A stretch of 6,867 bases of DNA from Gammaproteobacteria bacterium (GCA_012800475.1 JAAZJF010000282.1:1-6867), one strand, 5' to 3'. Numbered from the stretch's first letter, positions 1 through 6,267 are shown. The notes: generated by a model from the sequence alone, not told the origin. A program made the numbers and translations.

Positions 1-413
1 ACCGGTGCTGAAGCGGCCAGCGCGGCTAAACGTCCGCTGCGCGTCAGTGCTTTGGTGACTTTGCTGGTGAGCTGCTCTTGAGTAAAAGGCTTACCCACAT
101 AATCAGTCACACCGGCTTGAATTGCTTGAACAACATTTTCTTTATCGCCCCGACTGGTGACCATAATAAATGGCACCGTTTGAAACTGCGGCTGCTGACG
201 AAACCACTCAAGCAACTCTAAGCCGCTCATTTCGGGCATTTCCCAATCACACAAAATTAAATCAAAACTTTGTGTGGTCAAAATCTGTTTGGCTTTCAGG
301 CCATTAACGGCTTCTTCTATCTGAATACCAGGGAAGTAAGTGCGTAAACTTTTCTTCAATAAATCGCGAATAAATAAAGCATCATCAACAATCAACACAC
401 TCACTTTACTCAT
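1..413 (-). CDS. Response regulator, CheY-like receiver domain (partial, 3' end outside window)
   Basis: The ATG is the complement of 411-413, and 137 codons are visible before the gene runs off the left edge. The visible part is a complete phosphoacceptor receiver domain. It has the acidic pair D10-D11 in VLIVDDA, the phosphorylation site D56 in LILCDWEMPEMSG, the switch residue T86 in MVTSRGD, and the conserved lysine K108 in VGKPF. Such domains take phosphate from a histidine kinase and change the output of an attached domain or a partner protein. The receiver fold should end near residue 125. The visible tail then turns alanine-rich (RLAALAASAP), which looks like a linker, so either a short tail or a second domain follows outside the window. 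The output, and therefore the function, cannot be read from here. A purine-rich GGGGGGAG lies just before the start. No kinase gene is visible nearby. Confidence 0.9.
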   Translation of the reverse strand, partial: MSKVSVLIVDDALFIRDLLKKSLRTYFPGIQIEEAVNGLKAKQILTTQSFDLILCDWEMPEMSGLELLEWFRQQPQFQTVPFIMVTSRGDKENVVQAIQAGVTDYVGKPFTQEQLTSKVTKALTRSGRLAALAASAP

Positions 414-504
414 GAACTCCCCCCAGGTTGCCATGGCGTACTTGCGCAGTATTCAGGACCTGACAGTCACTGATACCACGCAAGTTAAATCAGCAGATAA
501 AAAC
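414..504 (-). other. Intergenic region with nested short palindromes between secB and the response regulator gene
   Basis: This 91-base gap contains a 7-bp inverted repeat, ACTTGCG at 440-446 and CGCAAGT at 479-485, separated by 32 bases. Inside it are two tight palindromes, TCAGG-A-CCTGA at 453-463 and CAGT-C-ACTG at 464-472. The arms CAGT (447-450) and ACTG (469-472) can also pair. There is no T-run typical of an intrinsic terminator for secB. The region could be a structured leader of the response regulator transcript or hold protein-binding sites; nothing in it decides between these. Confidence 0.4.
417..424 (-). promoter_or_regulatory. Ribosome binding site of the response regulator gene
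   Basis: On the minus strand GGGGGGAG stands three bases before the ATG at 413. The inner GGGG gives a more usual distance of about seven bases. It supports this start codon over any other. Confidence 0.6.
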
Positions 505-984
505 TTAAGCTTGAACTTCAGAACCGGTCTGCATGCGCTGCAGCTCTTGTGCATACAGAGCATCAAAGTTGACAGGCGCCAACATCAGAGCTGGGAAAGA
601 GCCGCGCACGACTAAGCTATCGAGCGTTTCACGTGCATAAGGGAACAAGATACTTGGGCAGAATGCACCCAAAGCGTGACCTTTAGAACCGTCGTCTAAA
701 CCTTGCACCAAGAAGATACCGGCTTGCTGAACTTCAGCAATAAAGGCCACTTCTTCAGCTGTTTTTACTGTCACAGTGATGGTTAAGACCACTTCATAAA
801 AATCACCATCTAAAGCGCGCTGACGTGTATTGAGGTCCAATTCAATATTTGGATTCCACTCATCACGGAAAATCTCAGGGCTTTTCGGTGCTTCAAAAGA
901 TAAATCTTTGACATAAATGCGTTGTAAAGAAAACTGTGATGCCGGCTCTTGTGCTGCAGCAGCGTTATTGTTGTGTTCGCTCAT
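505..984 (-). CDS. secB: Protein-export chaperone SecB
   Basis: This 159-residue protein is the cytosolic export chaperone SecB. SecB works as a homotetramer that keeps some presecretory proteins unfolded and hands them to SecA at the Sec translocon. The length fits the family (E. coli SecB is 155). Family hallmarks are visible in order: FSLQRIYVKDLSFEAP near residues 18-33, the YEVVLTITVT strand, AFIAEVQQAGIF, LGAFCPSILFPYARE, and the near-invariant LAPVNFDALYAQ close to the C-terminus. The N-terminus (MSEHNNNAAAAQEP) is an expected variable polar stretch. AAGGGA-type spacing on the minus strand (994-999, nine bases before the ATG) supports the start. It is the last gene of a likely rhodanese-glutaredoxin-secB operon, an arrangement also known in enterobacteria (yibN-grxC-secB). 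Nothing is missing or disrupted. Confidence 0.98.
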   Translation of the reverse strand: MSEHNNNAAAAQEPASQFSLQRIYVKDLSFEAPKSPEIFRDEWNPNIELDLNTRQRALDGDFYEVVLTITVTVKTAEEVAFIAEVQQAGIFLVQGLDDGSKGHALGAFCPSILFPYARETLDSLVVRGSFPALMLAPVNFDALYAQELQRMQTGSEVQA

Positions 985-993
985 GTATGTGTG

Positions 994-999
994 TCCCTT
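994..999 (-). promoter_or_regulatory. Ribosome binding site of secB
   Basis: AAGGGA on the minus strand lies nine bases before the secB ATG, in an otherwise A/T-rich leader. Confidence 0.6.
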
Positions 1000-1059
1000 A
1001 ATTTTAATAAGTATTGAATCTATATCGCAGCCTGTTTAAGCGTCTTGTACAACAACGAC

Positions 1060-1075
1060 CGCTGCTTTTCCAGCG
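1060..1075 (-). other. Small intercistronic hairpin between glutaredoxin gene and secB
   Basis: CGCTG (1060-1064) and CAGCG (1071-1075) can form a 5-bp stem with a six-base loop, directly after the glutaredoxin stop codon. No T-run follows on the minus strand, so it is not a convincing terminator. It may only mark the 94-base gap before secB, where no clear promoter is visible either. Confidence 0.3.
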
Positions 1076-1078
1076 CTG

Positions 1079-1333
1079 TTACTGCGCAAGCAAGGCGTCC
1101 AGCTTACCGCCACGCTCTAAATCAAACAGCTCATCGCAGCCGCCCACATGCAACTCATCAATCCAGATTTGTGGCACAGAGGTGCGCTTGGCTTTTTCTG
1201 CCATTTTTGCCCGTACATCAGGCTTGCCATCCACGCGAATCTCTTCGAATTTCACGCCTTTATTACTCAGCAAGGTTTTTGCACGAGTACAGAAAGGACA
1301 CCAATCGCTAGAATAAATAATTACTTGAGCCAT
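1079..1333 (-). CDS. grxC: Glutaredoxin 3 family protein (GrxC)
   Basis: This 84-residue protein is a dithiol glutaredoxin, which uses glutathione to reduce disulfides and glutathionylated proteins in the cytosol. The length matches single-domain Grx3 (about 83 residues). The active site C12-P-F-C15 follows the first strand (VIIYSSDWC). CPFC replaces the commoner CPYC but keeps both cysteines. Later come the cis-proline motif TSVPQIWI and the glutathione-binding GGCDEL motif. The ATG starts one base after the TAA of the upstream rhodanese gene, which suggests coupled translation. A weak GGTGA within the end of the rhodanese gene could serve as the ribosome binding site. The neighbour secB downstream matches the conserved yibN-grxC-secB order. 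The gene is complete. Confidence 0.95.
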   Translation of the reverse strand: MAQVIIYSSDWCPFCTRAKTLLSNKGVKFEEIRVDGKPDVRAKMAEKAKRTSVPQIWIDELHVGGCDELFDLERGGKLDALLAQ

Positions 1334-1334
1334 T

Positions 1335-1760
1335 TTATTTCACCACTGGCAGGTTTTCACTGCGCCAGCCGGTAATACCACCGGATAAACGCGCAACGTT
1401 AAAGCCTGCTTTTTTAAGTTCAACACACGCGCTTCCAGCGTTGACACCCGAAGCACAGACGACAATGATCGTTTTATCTTTATGTTTCTCTAGCTCATTC
1501 ATACGCGTTTTCAGTTGATCATTACTGATATTGACTGAGCCGACGATGTGACCCGCGATAAAGTCTTTTTTCGGACGAATATCCAGAATAAATGCTTCAT
1601 CGCGATTGACCATCGCAGTCAGCTCGCGCGAGCTTAAATTACGCCCTGAATTGCGTGACTGCTGCATAATCAGCAACACAACCAAAATAATAAATGTGCC
1701 ACTGAGCACATAGTGCGCGGCAATAAATTCAAGAAACTTAGCAAGCGTATCAGCAATCAT
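1335..1760 (-). CDS. Membrane-anchored rhodanese-like protein (YibN type)
   Basis: The protein has 141 residues from the ATG at 1760. One hydrophobic segment lies near residues 16-32 (YVLSGTFIILVVLLIM), followed by a rhodanese domain from about residue 41 to the end. The domain shows the LDIRPKKDFIAGHIVGSVNI region, a potential active-site cysteine C102 in VVCASGVNAGS, and the closing GGITGW. Layout and length match E. coli YibN, a single-span protein encoded next to grxC and secB. Rhodanese domains carry sulfur as a cysteine persulfide; the substrate here is unknown. With positive residues after the membrane segment, the domain is probably cytoplasmic, which is an inference. A GTG three codons upstream (1769) is possible, but GAG about eight bases before the ATG favours 1760. 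It is the first gene of the leftward operon. Confidence 0.92.
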   Translation of the reverse strand: MIADTLAKFLEFIAAHYVLSGTFIILVVLLIMQQSRNSGRNLSSRELTAMVNRDEAFILDIRPKKDFIAGHIVGSVNISNDQLKTRMNELEKHKDKTIIVVCASGVNAGSACVELKKAGFNVARLSGGITGWRSENLPVVK

Positions 1761-1790
1761 AGTTAGCACTCAAAGCGTTATAATCAGCAA

Positions 1791-1819
1791 AGTATACACA
1801 GACCTGCGCATTCTCTGAA
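1791..1819 (-). promoter_or_regulatory. Probable sigma-70 promoter of the rhodanese-grxC-secB operon
   Basis: On the minus strand TTCAGA (1814-1819) and TATACT (1791-1796) are separated by 17 bases. The -10 box matches TATAAT at five of six positions and the -35 box matches TTGACA at four of six. Initiation would fall near 1784, giving a short leader before the ATG at 1760. It is predicted from sequence alone. Confidence 0.5.
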
Positions 1820-1862
1820 CCACTAACAATGACGCGCCGAACACATCCAGCTAAACTTAGCC

Positions 1863-1868
1863 TATATT
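1863..1868 (+). promoter_or_regulatory. Possible -10 box for gpmI
   Basis: TATATT lies 27 bases before the gpmI ATG in an A/T-rich stretch of the divergent intergenic region. No good -35 box stands at the expected distance, so the promoter may need an activator or lie elsewhere. Confidence 0.3.
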
Positions 1869-1895
1869 TTGTTATTTACTTGTGAGTTTAATCTT

Positions 1896-3431
1896 ATGCA
1901 TGCCACGCCTAAACCTTTGGTTCTCGTTATTCTCGATGGTTTTGGTCATAGCGATAGCCCTGACTACAATGCCATTTACAGCGCCAACACCCCTGTATAC
2001 GACAGACTACGCGAGCAATACACACACAGTTTAATTTCTGGCAGTGGTATGGATGTCGGTTTGCCAGATGGGCAAATGGGTAACTCTGAAGTGGGCCATA
2101 TGAACTTAGGCGCAGGACGCGTGGTGTATCAAGATTTCACACGCATTACCAAATCAATTCAGGATGGTGATTTTTTCACCAACCCAGCGCTGACCACGGC
2201 TGTGGATCAAGCGGTTGCAAAAGGCAAAGCCGTACATATTCTTGGCTTGTTATCGCAAGGTGGCGTGCACAGTCACCAAGATCATCTAATTGCGATGATT
2301 GAATTGGCCGCCCAACGCGGTGCCGAGAAAATTTATCTACATGCGTTTTTAGATGGTCGCGATACCCCACCACGCAGCGCACAACCCTCGATTGAAGCCA
2401 TTGAAGCGGCCTGCGCCAAGCTCGGCAAGGGTCGTATTGCCAGCGTCATTGGCCGTTATTTTGCAATGGACCGTGATAACCGCTGGGATCGCGTTGAGCA
2501 AACCTGGAAATTATTAGCCGATGGTCAAGGCATTTATACAGCCCCAAGTGCAACCCAAGCCTTGGCTGAATCCTATGCGCGTGACGAGTCCGATGAGTTT
2601 GTCAAAGCCACCACTATTGGCGAGCCTGTACCCATGGAAGATGGCGATAGCGTCATTTTTATGAACTTCCGTGCCGACCGCGCACGTGAACTGAGCCATG
2701 TTTTTTTAGATGAAGATTTTAGCGGCTTTACGCGTGAGCGTTTACCGCAGTTGAGCCAATTTGTCATGCTCACCCAGTACGCCGCTGATTTACCTGCGCC
2801 CAGCGCTTTTGCACCCACTGCGCTGGTCAATGTGCTGGGTGAATACTTAGCCAACCAAGGTAAAACCCAACTGCGTATTGCTGAGACTGAAAAGTATGCG
2901 CACGTGACCTTCTTTTTCTCTGGCGGACGCGAGCAACCTTTTGTCGGCGAAGAGCGTATTTTAATTCCATCACCCAATGTGGCGACCTATGATTTACAGC
3001 CACAGATGAGTGCGCCGCAAGTCACTGATCGTATTGTTGAAGCCATTGAGCAGCAACGCTACGACGTGATCGTGGTGAACTACGCCAATGGCGATATGGT
3101 CGGTCACACGGGTGTCTTTTCAGCAGCCGTTGCTGCGGTTGAGTGCTTAGACCATTGCCTCGACCGCATTGTAACCGCGCTGGACACCGTCGGTGGTGAG
3201 GCTTTGATCACCGCAGACCACGGTAACGTTGAGCAGATGGAAGATGAGTGCACCGGCCAAGCGCACACCGCACATACCTGTGAGCCTGTACCATTTATTT
3301 ATGTCGGTCAGCGTGCCGCCAAGATGCGTGATGATGGCGTGTTAGCTGATGTTGCTCCGACCATGCTAACGTTAATGGGTCTGCCGATACCGCCGGAAAT
3401 GACTGGCCGCAGCATTATCGAGCTGAAGTAG
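1896..3431 (+). CDS. gpmI: 2,3-bisphosphoglycerate-independent phosphoglycerate mutase
   Basis: This enzyme interconverts 3-phosphoglycerate and 2-phosphoglycerate in glycolysis and gluconeogenesis through a phosphoserine intermediate and two bound metal ions, usually manganese. From the ATG at 1896 it has 511 residues, close to the family length of about 510-515. Visible signatures are D14 in VLVILDGFGHSD, the phosphorylated serine S64 in GQMGNSEVGHMNLGAGR, H125 in GGVHSHQDH, LDGRDTPPRS, DRDNRWDR, and NFRADRARE. Further signatures are K333 in AETEKYAHVTFF, D400 and H404 in YANGDMVGHTG, D441-H442 in TADHGN, and H460 in AHTAHT. The reading frame is open back to a TTG at 1869. TGTGAG nine bases before 1896 and the family N-terminus (xATPKPLVL) point to the ATG. 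It is divergent from the rhodanese operon and is followed by envC, as in enterobacteria. Confidence 0.98.
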   Translation: MHATPKPLVLVILDGFGHSDSPDYNAIYSANTPVYDRLREQYTHSLISGSGMDVGLPDGQMGNSEVGHMNLGAGRVVYQDFTRITKSIQDGDFFTNPALTTAVDQAVAKGKAVHILGLLSQGGVHSHQDHLIAMIELAAQRGAEKIYLHAFLDGRDTPPRSAQPSIEAIEAACAKLGKGRIASVIGRYFAMDRDNRWDRVEQTWKLLADGQGIYTAPSATQALAESYARDESDEFVKATTIGEPVPMEDGDSVIFMNFRADRARELSHVFLDEDFSGFTRERLPQLSQFVMLTQYAADLPAPSAFAPTALVNVLGEYLANQGKTQLRIAETEKYAHVTFFFSGGREQPFVGEERILIPSPNVATYDLQPQMSAPQVTDRIVEAIEQQRYDVIVVNYANGDMVGHTGVFSAAVAAVECLDHCLDRIVTALDTVGGEALITADHGNVEQMEDECTGQAHTAHTCEPVPFIYVGQRAAKMRDDGVLADVAPTMLTLMGLPIPPEMTGRSIIELK

Positions 3432-3439
3432 GCCACTGC

Positions 3440-3476
3440 GTCTGGCGTGGATGTAGTGCATGCATCCACGCCAGAC
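3440..3476. terminator. Perfect 14-bp inverted repeat after gpmI (candidate terminator or mRNA 3' stabiliser)
   Basis: GTCTGGCGTGGATG (3440-3453) and CATCCACGCCAGAC (3463-3476) are exact reverse complements around a nine-base loop, starting eight bases after the gpmI stop. The stem is G/C-rich and should fold strongly in RNA. No T-run follows on either side, so it is not a standard intrinsic terminator. It could limit read-through, protect the gpmI 3' end from exonucleases, or bind protein as DNA. It lies 82 bases before the envC ATG. Confidence 0.55.
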
Positions 3477-3558
3477 ACTCAGTTGCATTATCGATGCTGT
3501 TCGCTGCGCTATTTTTAGGCATAATCAATACTTTGTATCTCTCAGGTTAATCTTCGTC

Positions 3559-4827
3559 ATGCTGCGCACATTTTTATTTATCCTACTCAGTTGTGCATTC
3601 ACTGTTGCCGCCGCTAACGACCAGCGCGTGCAAACTAAACAGCAAATTGCTCAAGCCGCAAAAGACATTGCTGAGCTGAAAAAGCAATTAGATAAAATTG
3701 CTGCAGAAAAATCCAGCGCCGAACGCGCACTGAAAAAAACCGAATCTGAAATCGGCGACTTAGAAAAACAAGTCAACGAGCTGCAGCAACAAGAGAAAAA
3801 AACTGAAGACGAGTTAAAGATGCTCGATCAACAGAAAAAAAAACTCCAAAGCGCGCGCACTGAACAACATAAACTGATTGCCATTCAAGCACGCGCCGCC
3901 TATCAAGCCGGTCAACATGAGCCATTGCGGCTTCTGCTCAACCAGCAAGATCCAGAAAAATTCTCACGCAGCCTGACCTACTATCAATATATGGGTCAGG
4001 CTCGCCAAGAACAGATCAACACCTTTAACGAAACATTGCGCCAGCTGACTAATGTCTCAGCGCAAATCACAGAACAACAAAATCTGCTTGCAGAGCAAAA
4101 AAAAAATCTAGTCAGCAAACAAGCCTCCCTGCAAACTCTACGCCAGCAGCGCCAGCAAAAAGTAAACACTCTGGCGCAGCAGCAGCGTAAAGAAAATAAG
4201 TCACTGCAATCACGTCAAGCTGACCAAGTCGCACTCAATAAAGTCCTGAGCACCATTGAAGCCACCTTGGCGCGCCAAGCGCGAGAAGCCCAAGAAGCTG
4301 AACGCAGACGCCAACAGCAGTTAGCCGCCCAACGCCAGCAATCAGAGCGCGAGCTGGCAGGCAGCTCCAGCAAAACCACAGGCAAAAATACGATCGTCTC
4401 TACTGCTGTCACCCATAAAGGTGGCTCCTTTGCCAAAGTACGCGGCAAGCTGCCTTGGCCGGTCAATGGTCGGATTATTGCTGATTTTGGTAGTGCTCGT
4501 GGCGATAATCGCTCTAAATGGGATGGCGTGTTAATCAGCTCACCCACGGGTACACAAGTGCGCGCAATTCATGCAGGTCGTGTAGTATTTGCCGATTGGT
4601 TACGCGGTGCCGGCTTATTAGTTATTGTGGATCACGGTGATGGTTATTTGAGCCTCTACGGCCACAATCAAAGCTTACTCAGCAAACCGGGCGATACAGT
4701 CAGCGCAGGCCAAGCGATCTCCACAGTCGGTAACACTGGGGGCCGCGACCAAGCTGCATTGTATTTTGCGATACGTCAAAAAGGTCAACCCGCTGATCCA
4801 ACGCGATGGTGTCGTACACAAGGCTAA
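3559..4827 (+). CDS. envC: Murein hydrolase activator EnvC (degenerate LytM/M23 domain)
   Basis: From the ATG at 3559 this is a 422-residue exported protein, close to E. coli EnvC (419). Residues 1-19 form a signal peptide (hydrophobic FLFILLSCAF, then VAAA before NDQ). Residues 22-105 and about 145-265 are rich in K, E, Q and A and form long coiled coils. A linker near 268-295 leads to the C-terminal LytM domain (about 296-420). The M23 zinc site is broken: the HxGxD motif reads WDGVL (W321, L325) and HLH reads ALY (A400, Y402). It is therefore an activator and not an enzyme. In E. coli, EnvC sits with FtsEX at the septum and switches on amidases AmiA and AmiB to split daughter-cell peptidoglycan. 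The frame is open back to 3460, but that stretch holds the gpmI hairpin and no signal peptide. The ribosome binding site is weak (AGG, 12 bases away). Runs of nine and ten A occur in the coiled-coil part. Confidence 0.95.
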   Translation: MLRTFLFILLSCAFTVAAANDQRVQTKQQIAQAAKDIAELKKQLDKIAAEKSSAERALKKTESEIGDLEKQVNELQQQEKKTEDELKMLDQQKKKLQSARTEQHKLIAIQARAAYQAGQHEPLRLLLNQQDPEKFSRSLTYYQYMGQARQEQINTFNETLRQLTNVSAQITEQQNLLAEQKKNLVSKQASLQTLRQQRQQKVNTLAQQQRKENKSLQSRQADQVALNKVLSTIEATLARQAREAQEAERRRQQQLAAQRQQSERELAGSSSKTTGKNTIVSTAVTHKGGSFAKVRGKLPWPVNGRIIADFGSARGDNRSKWDGVLISSPTGTQVRAIHAGRVVFADWLRGAGLLVIVDHGDGYLSLYGHNQSLLSKPGDTVSAGQAISTVGNTGGRDQAALYFAIRQKGQPADPTRWCRTQG

Positions 4828-4848
4828 ATTGGAATGCAAACATTCACT

Positions 4849-4853
4849 AGGAG
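4849..4853 (+). promoter_or_regulatory. Ribosome binding site of ctpA, decides its start
   Basis: AGGAG seven bases before the ATG at 4861 is a near-ideal Shine-Dalgarno sequence. It rules against the in-frame ATG at 4834, which lies upstream of it and would prefix the signal peptide with nine polar residues. Confidence 0.85.
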
Positions 4854-4860
4854 TTATCAC

Positions 4861-6180
4861 ATGCCCTTTACTCGTACCTATGTAGCCTCAGCTGTACTTA
4901 GTACATTGCTGATCTTGGGCTTGATCAATACCCCAGCATTTGCGGTACCCAATACTGCAGAGAGTGCTGCCAGTGAAACGCTACCCCTCAATGATTTACG
5001 CACCTTTGCCGAGGTGCTAGAACGCATTAAAACGGCCTATGTTGAACCCATTGATGACAAAACCTTATTTGAAAATGCCATTAAAGGCATGCTCAGCAAT
5101 TTAGACCCGCACTCCAGCTACTTAGACCCTGAGGACTTTCGTCAGCTACAAGAAAGCACCAGCGGTGAATTCGGTGGATTGGGTATTGAAGTCGGCTTAG
5201 ACGATGGCGTATTACAAGTGATTGCGCCCATTGACGACACTCCAGCCGCCGCAGCCAAACTCGAAGCACAAGACTTGATTATCAAAATTGATGACCAGCC
5301 CACCAAAGGTTTGTCATTGATGGAAGCCGTGGAAAAAATGCGCGGCAAACCCGGTACCAGCATTCGTCTAACTATTGTGCGTGATGGTCGCAAACCTTTT
5401 GATGTCACCCTCAAACGTGCAGTGATTAAAAGTTTCAGCGTCAAAAGCCAGCTGCTAGAAGAAGGCTACGGCTTTATTCGCGTCAGTCAATTCCAAGTCA
5501 ACACCGGCAGCGAAGTAGGCAAAGCCATCAGCAGTCTGAAGAAAGAGAATAAAGGCCAAGCCCTGCAAGGACTGATCTTAGATTTGCGCAATAACCCAGG
5601 CGGTGTTTTACAAGCTGCGGTTGAAGTCACAGATCAATTTATTGATTCTGGCTTAATCGTCTACACCAAGGGCCGTCTGCCCAATGCTGAACTGCGCTTT
5701 TCAGCAACACCCACAGACAGCAACCTTGAAGTCCCTTTGATTGTTTTGATTAATGGCGGCAGCGCTTCTGCTTCAGAAATTGTTGCTGGAGCTTTGCAAG
5801 ACCACAAGCGGGCGGTGATTATGGGAACTGATAGCTTTGGTAAAGGCTCGGTGCAAACCGTCTTACCGCTGAATAATGATCGCGCACTGAAGCTGACCAC
5901 GGCGCTGTACTACACCCCTAAAGGACGCTCCATCCAAGCACAAGGCATTGCGCCTGACATCAGTGTTGAGCGCGCAAAAATCAGCCAAGAAGAAACTACT
6001 TTAGGTCTGAAAGAAGCCGACTTGGCTGGGCATTTAGGCAATGGTAATGGCGGCGCTGAAAAACGCAGTTCAGCCAAGAAAGATAAGGCTCTGCGCTTGC
6101 AAGATGAAGATTACCAAGTCAATCAAGCCATGAACTTATTGAAGGGTATGAATGTGTTAAAGGTTGCGCAAGAGCAATAA
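4861..6180 (+). CDS. ctpA: Carboxyl-terminal processing protease, S41 family (CtpA)
   Basis: From the ATG at 4861 this is a 439-residue periplasmic serine protease. Residues 1-28 form a signal peptide ending AFA before VPN. An N-terminal helical part carries the typical MLSNLDPHSSYLDP motif (77-90). A PDZ domain spans about 96-180 (GLGIEVGLDDG, then PIDDTPAAAA). The catalytic core follows with LRNNPGGVL near 242-250. The Ser-Lys dyad is S303 in GGSASASE and K328 in FGKGSVQ, with Q332 four residues on; the 25-residue Ser-Lys spacing matches E. coli Prc. The tail (about 380-439) is charged. In P. aeruginosa the orthologue works with the lipoprotein LbcA to degrade peptidoglycan hydrolases, so a related role is likely here. 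It starts 33 bases after envC, presumably on the same transcript, and is followed by a strong terminator. Confidence 0.97.
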   Translation: MPFTRTYVASAVLSTLLILGLINTPAFAVPNTAESAASETLPLNDLRTFAEVLERIKTAYVEPIDDKTLFENAIKGMLSNLDPHSSYLDPEDFRQLQESTSGEFGGLGIEVGLDDGVLQVIAPIDDTPAAAAKLEAQDLIIKIDDQPTKGLSLMEAVEKMRGKPGTSIRLTIVRDGRKPFDVTLKRAVIKSFSVKSQLLEEGYGFIRVSQFQVNTGSEVGKAISSLKKENKGQALQGLILDLRNNPGGVLQAAVEVTDQFIDSGLIVYTKGRLPNAELRFSATPTDSNLEVPLIVLINGGSASASEIVAGALQDHKRAVIMGTDSFGKGSVQTVLPLNNDRALKLTTALYYTPKGRSIQAQGIAPDISVERAKISQEETTLGLKEADLAGHLGNGNGGAEKRSSAKKDKALRLQDEDYQVNQAMNLLKGMNVLKVAQEQ

Positions 6181-6201
6181 TCAACCGCTCTTACAGCCAT
6201 A

Positions 6202-6239
6202 AAAAACGGCATCTGCGCTACACGCCAGATGCCGTTTTT
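6202..6239. terminator. Bidirectional intrinsic terminator between ctpA and hisF
   Basis: AAAAACGGCATCTG (6202-6215) and CAGATGCCGTTTTT (6226-6239) are exact reverse complements around a ten-base loop. The stem is G/C-rich in its middle, ends in five T on the plus strand and reads into six T on the minus strand. It lies 21 bases after the ctpA stop and 28 bases after the hisF stop, so it can end both convergent transcripts. Confidence 0.93.
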
Positions 6240-6267
6240 GTATATCCACAGCAGATTACACTCTGTG

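Noticed and set aside
340..615. Plus-strand open frame of 91 codons across the response regulator-secB gap
   Set aside because: It is antisense to two well-supported genes and resembles no known family.
1014..1375. Several plus-strand frames over the glutaredoxin gene
   Set aside because: They are antisense shadows; the minus-strand frame has a clear CPFC active site and full family match.
1869..1895. TTG start for gpmI at 1869
   Set aside because: It overlaps the likely -10 region and adds nine residues not typical of the family; the ATG at 1896 has its own ribosome binding site.
2573..2977. 134-codon minus-strand frame inside gpmI
   Set aside because: It is antisense to catalytic-domain coding sequence of gpmI, with no ribosome binding site of note and no recognisable domain.
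3440..3476. Pseudomonas-type REP element
   Set aside because: The arms do not resemble the usual GTGGGAGCGGGC-like REP core, and only one copy is in the window.
3460..3558. N-terminal extension of EnvC from the ATG at 3460
   Set aside because: The ATG falls in the loop region of the hairpin, and the extension would bury the signal peptide 33 residues inside the protein.
4215..4547. 110-codon minus-strand frame inside envC
   Set aside because: It is antisense to the coiled-coil and LytM coding region and looks like a composition artefact.
4834..4860. Earlier ATG for ctpA at 4834
   Set aside because: The good AGGAG lies downstream of it and serves the ATG at 4861, from which a normal signal peptide begins.
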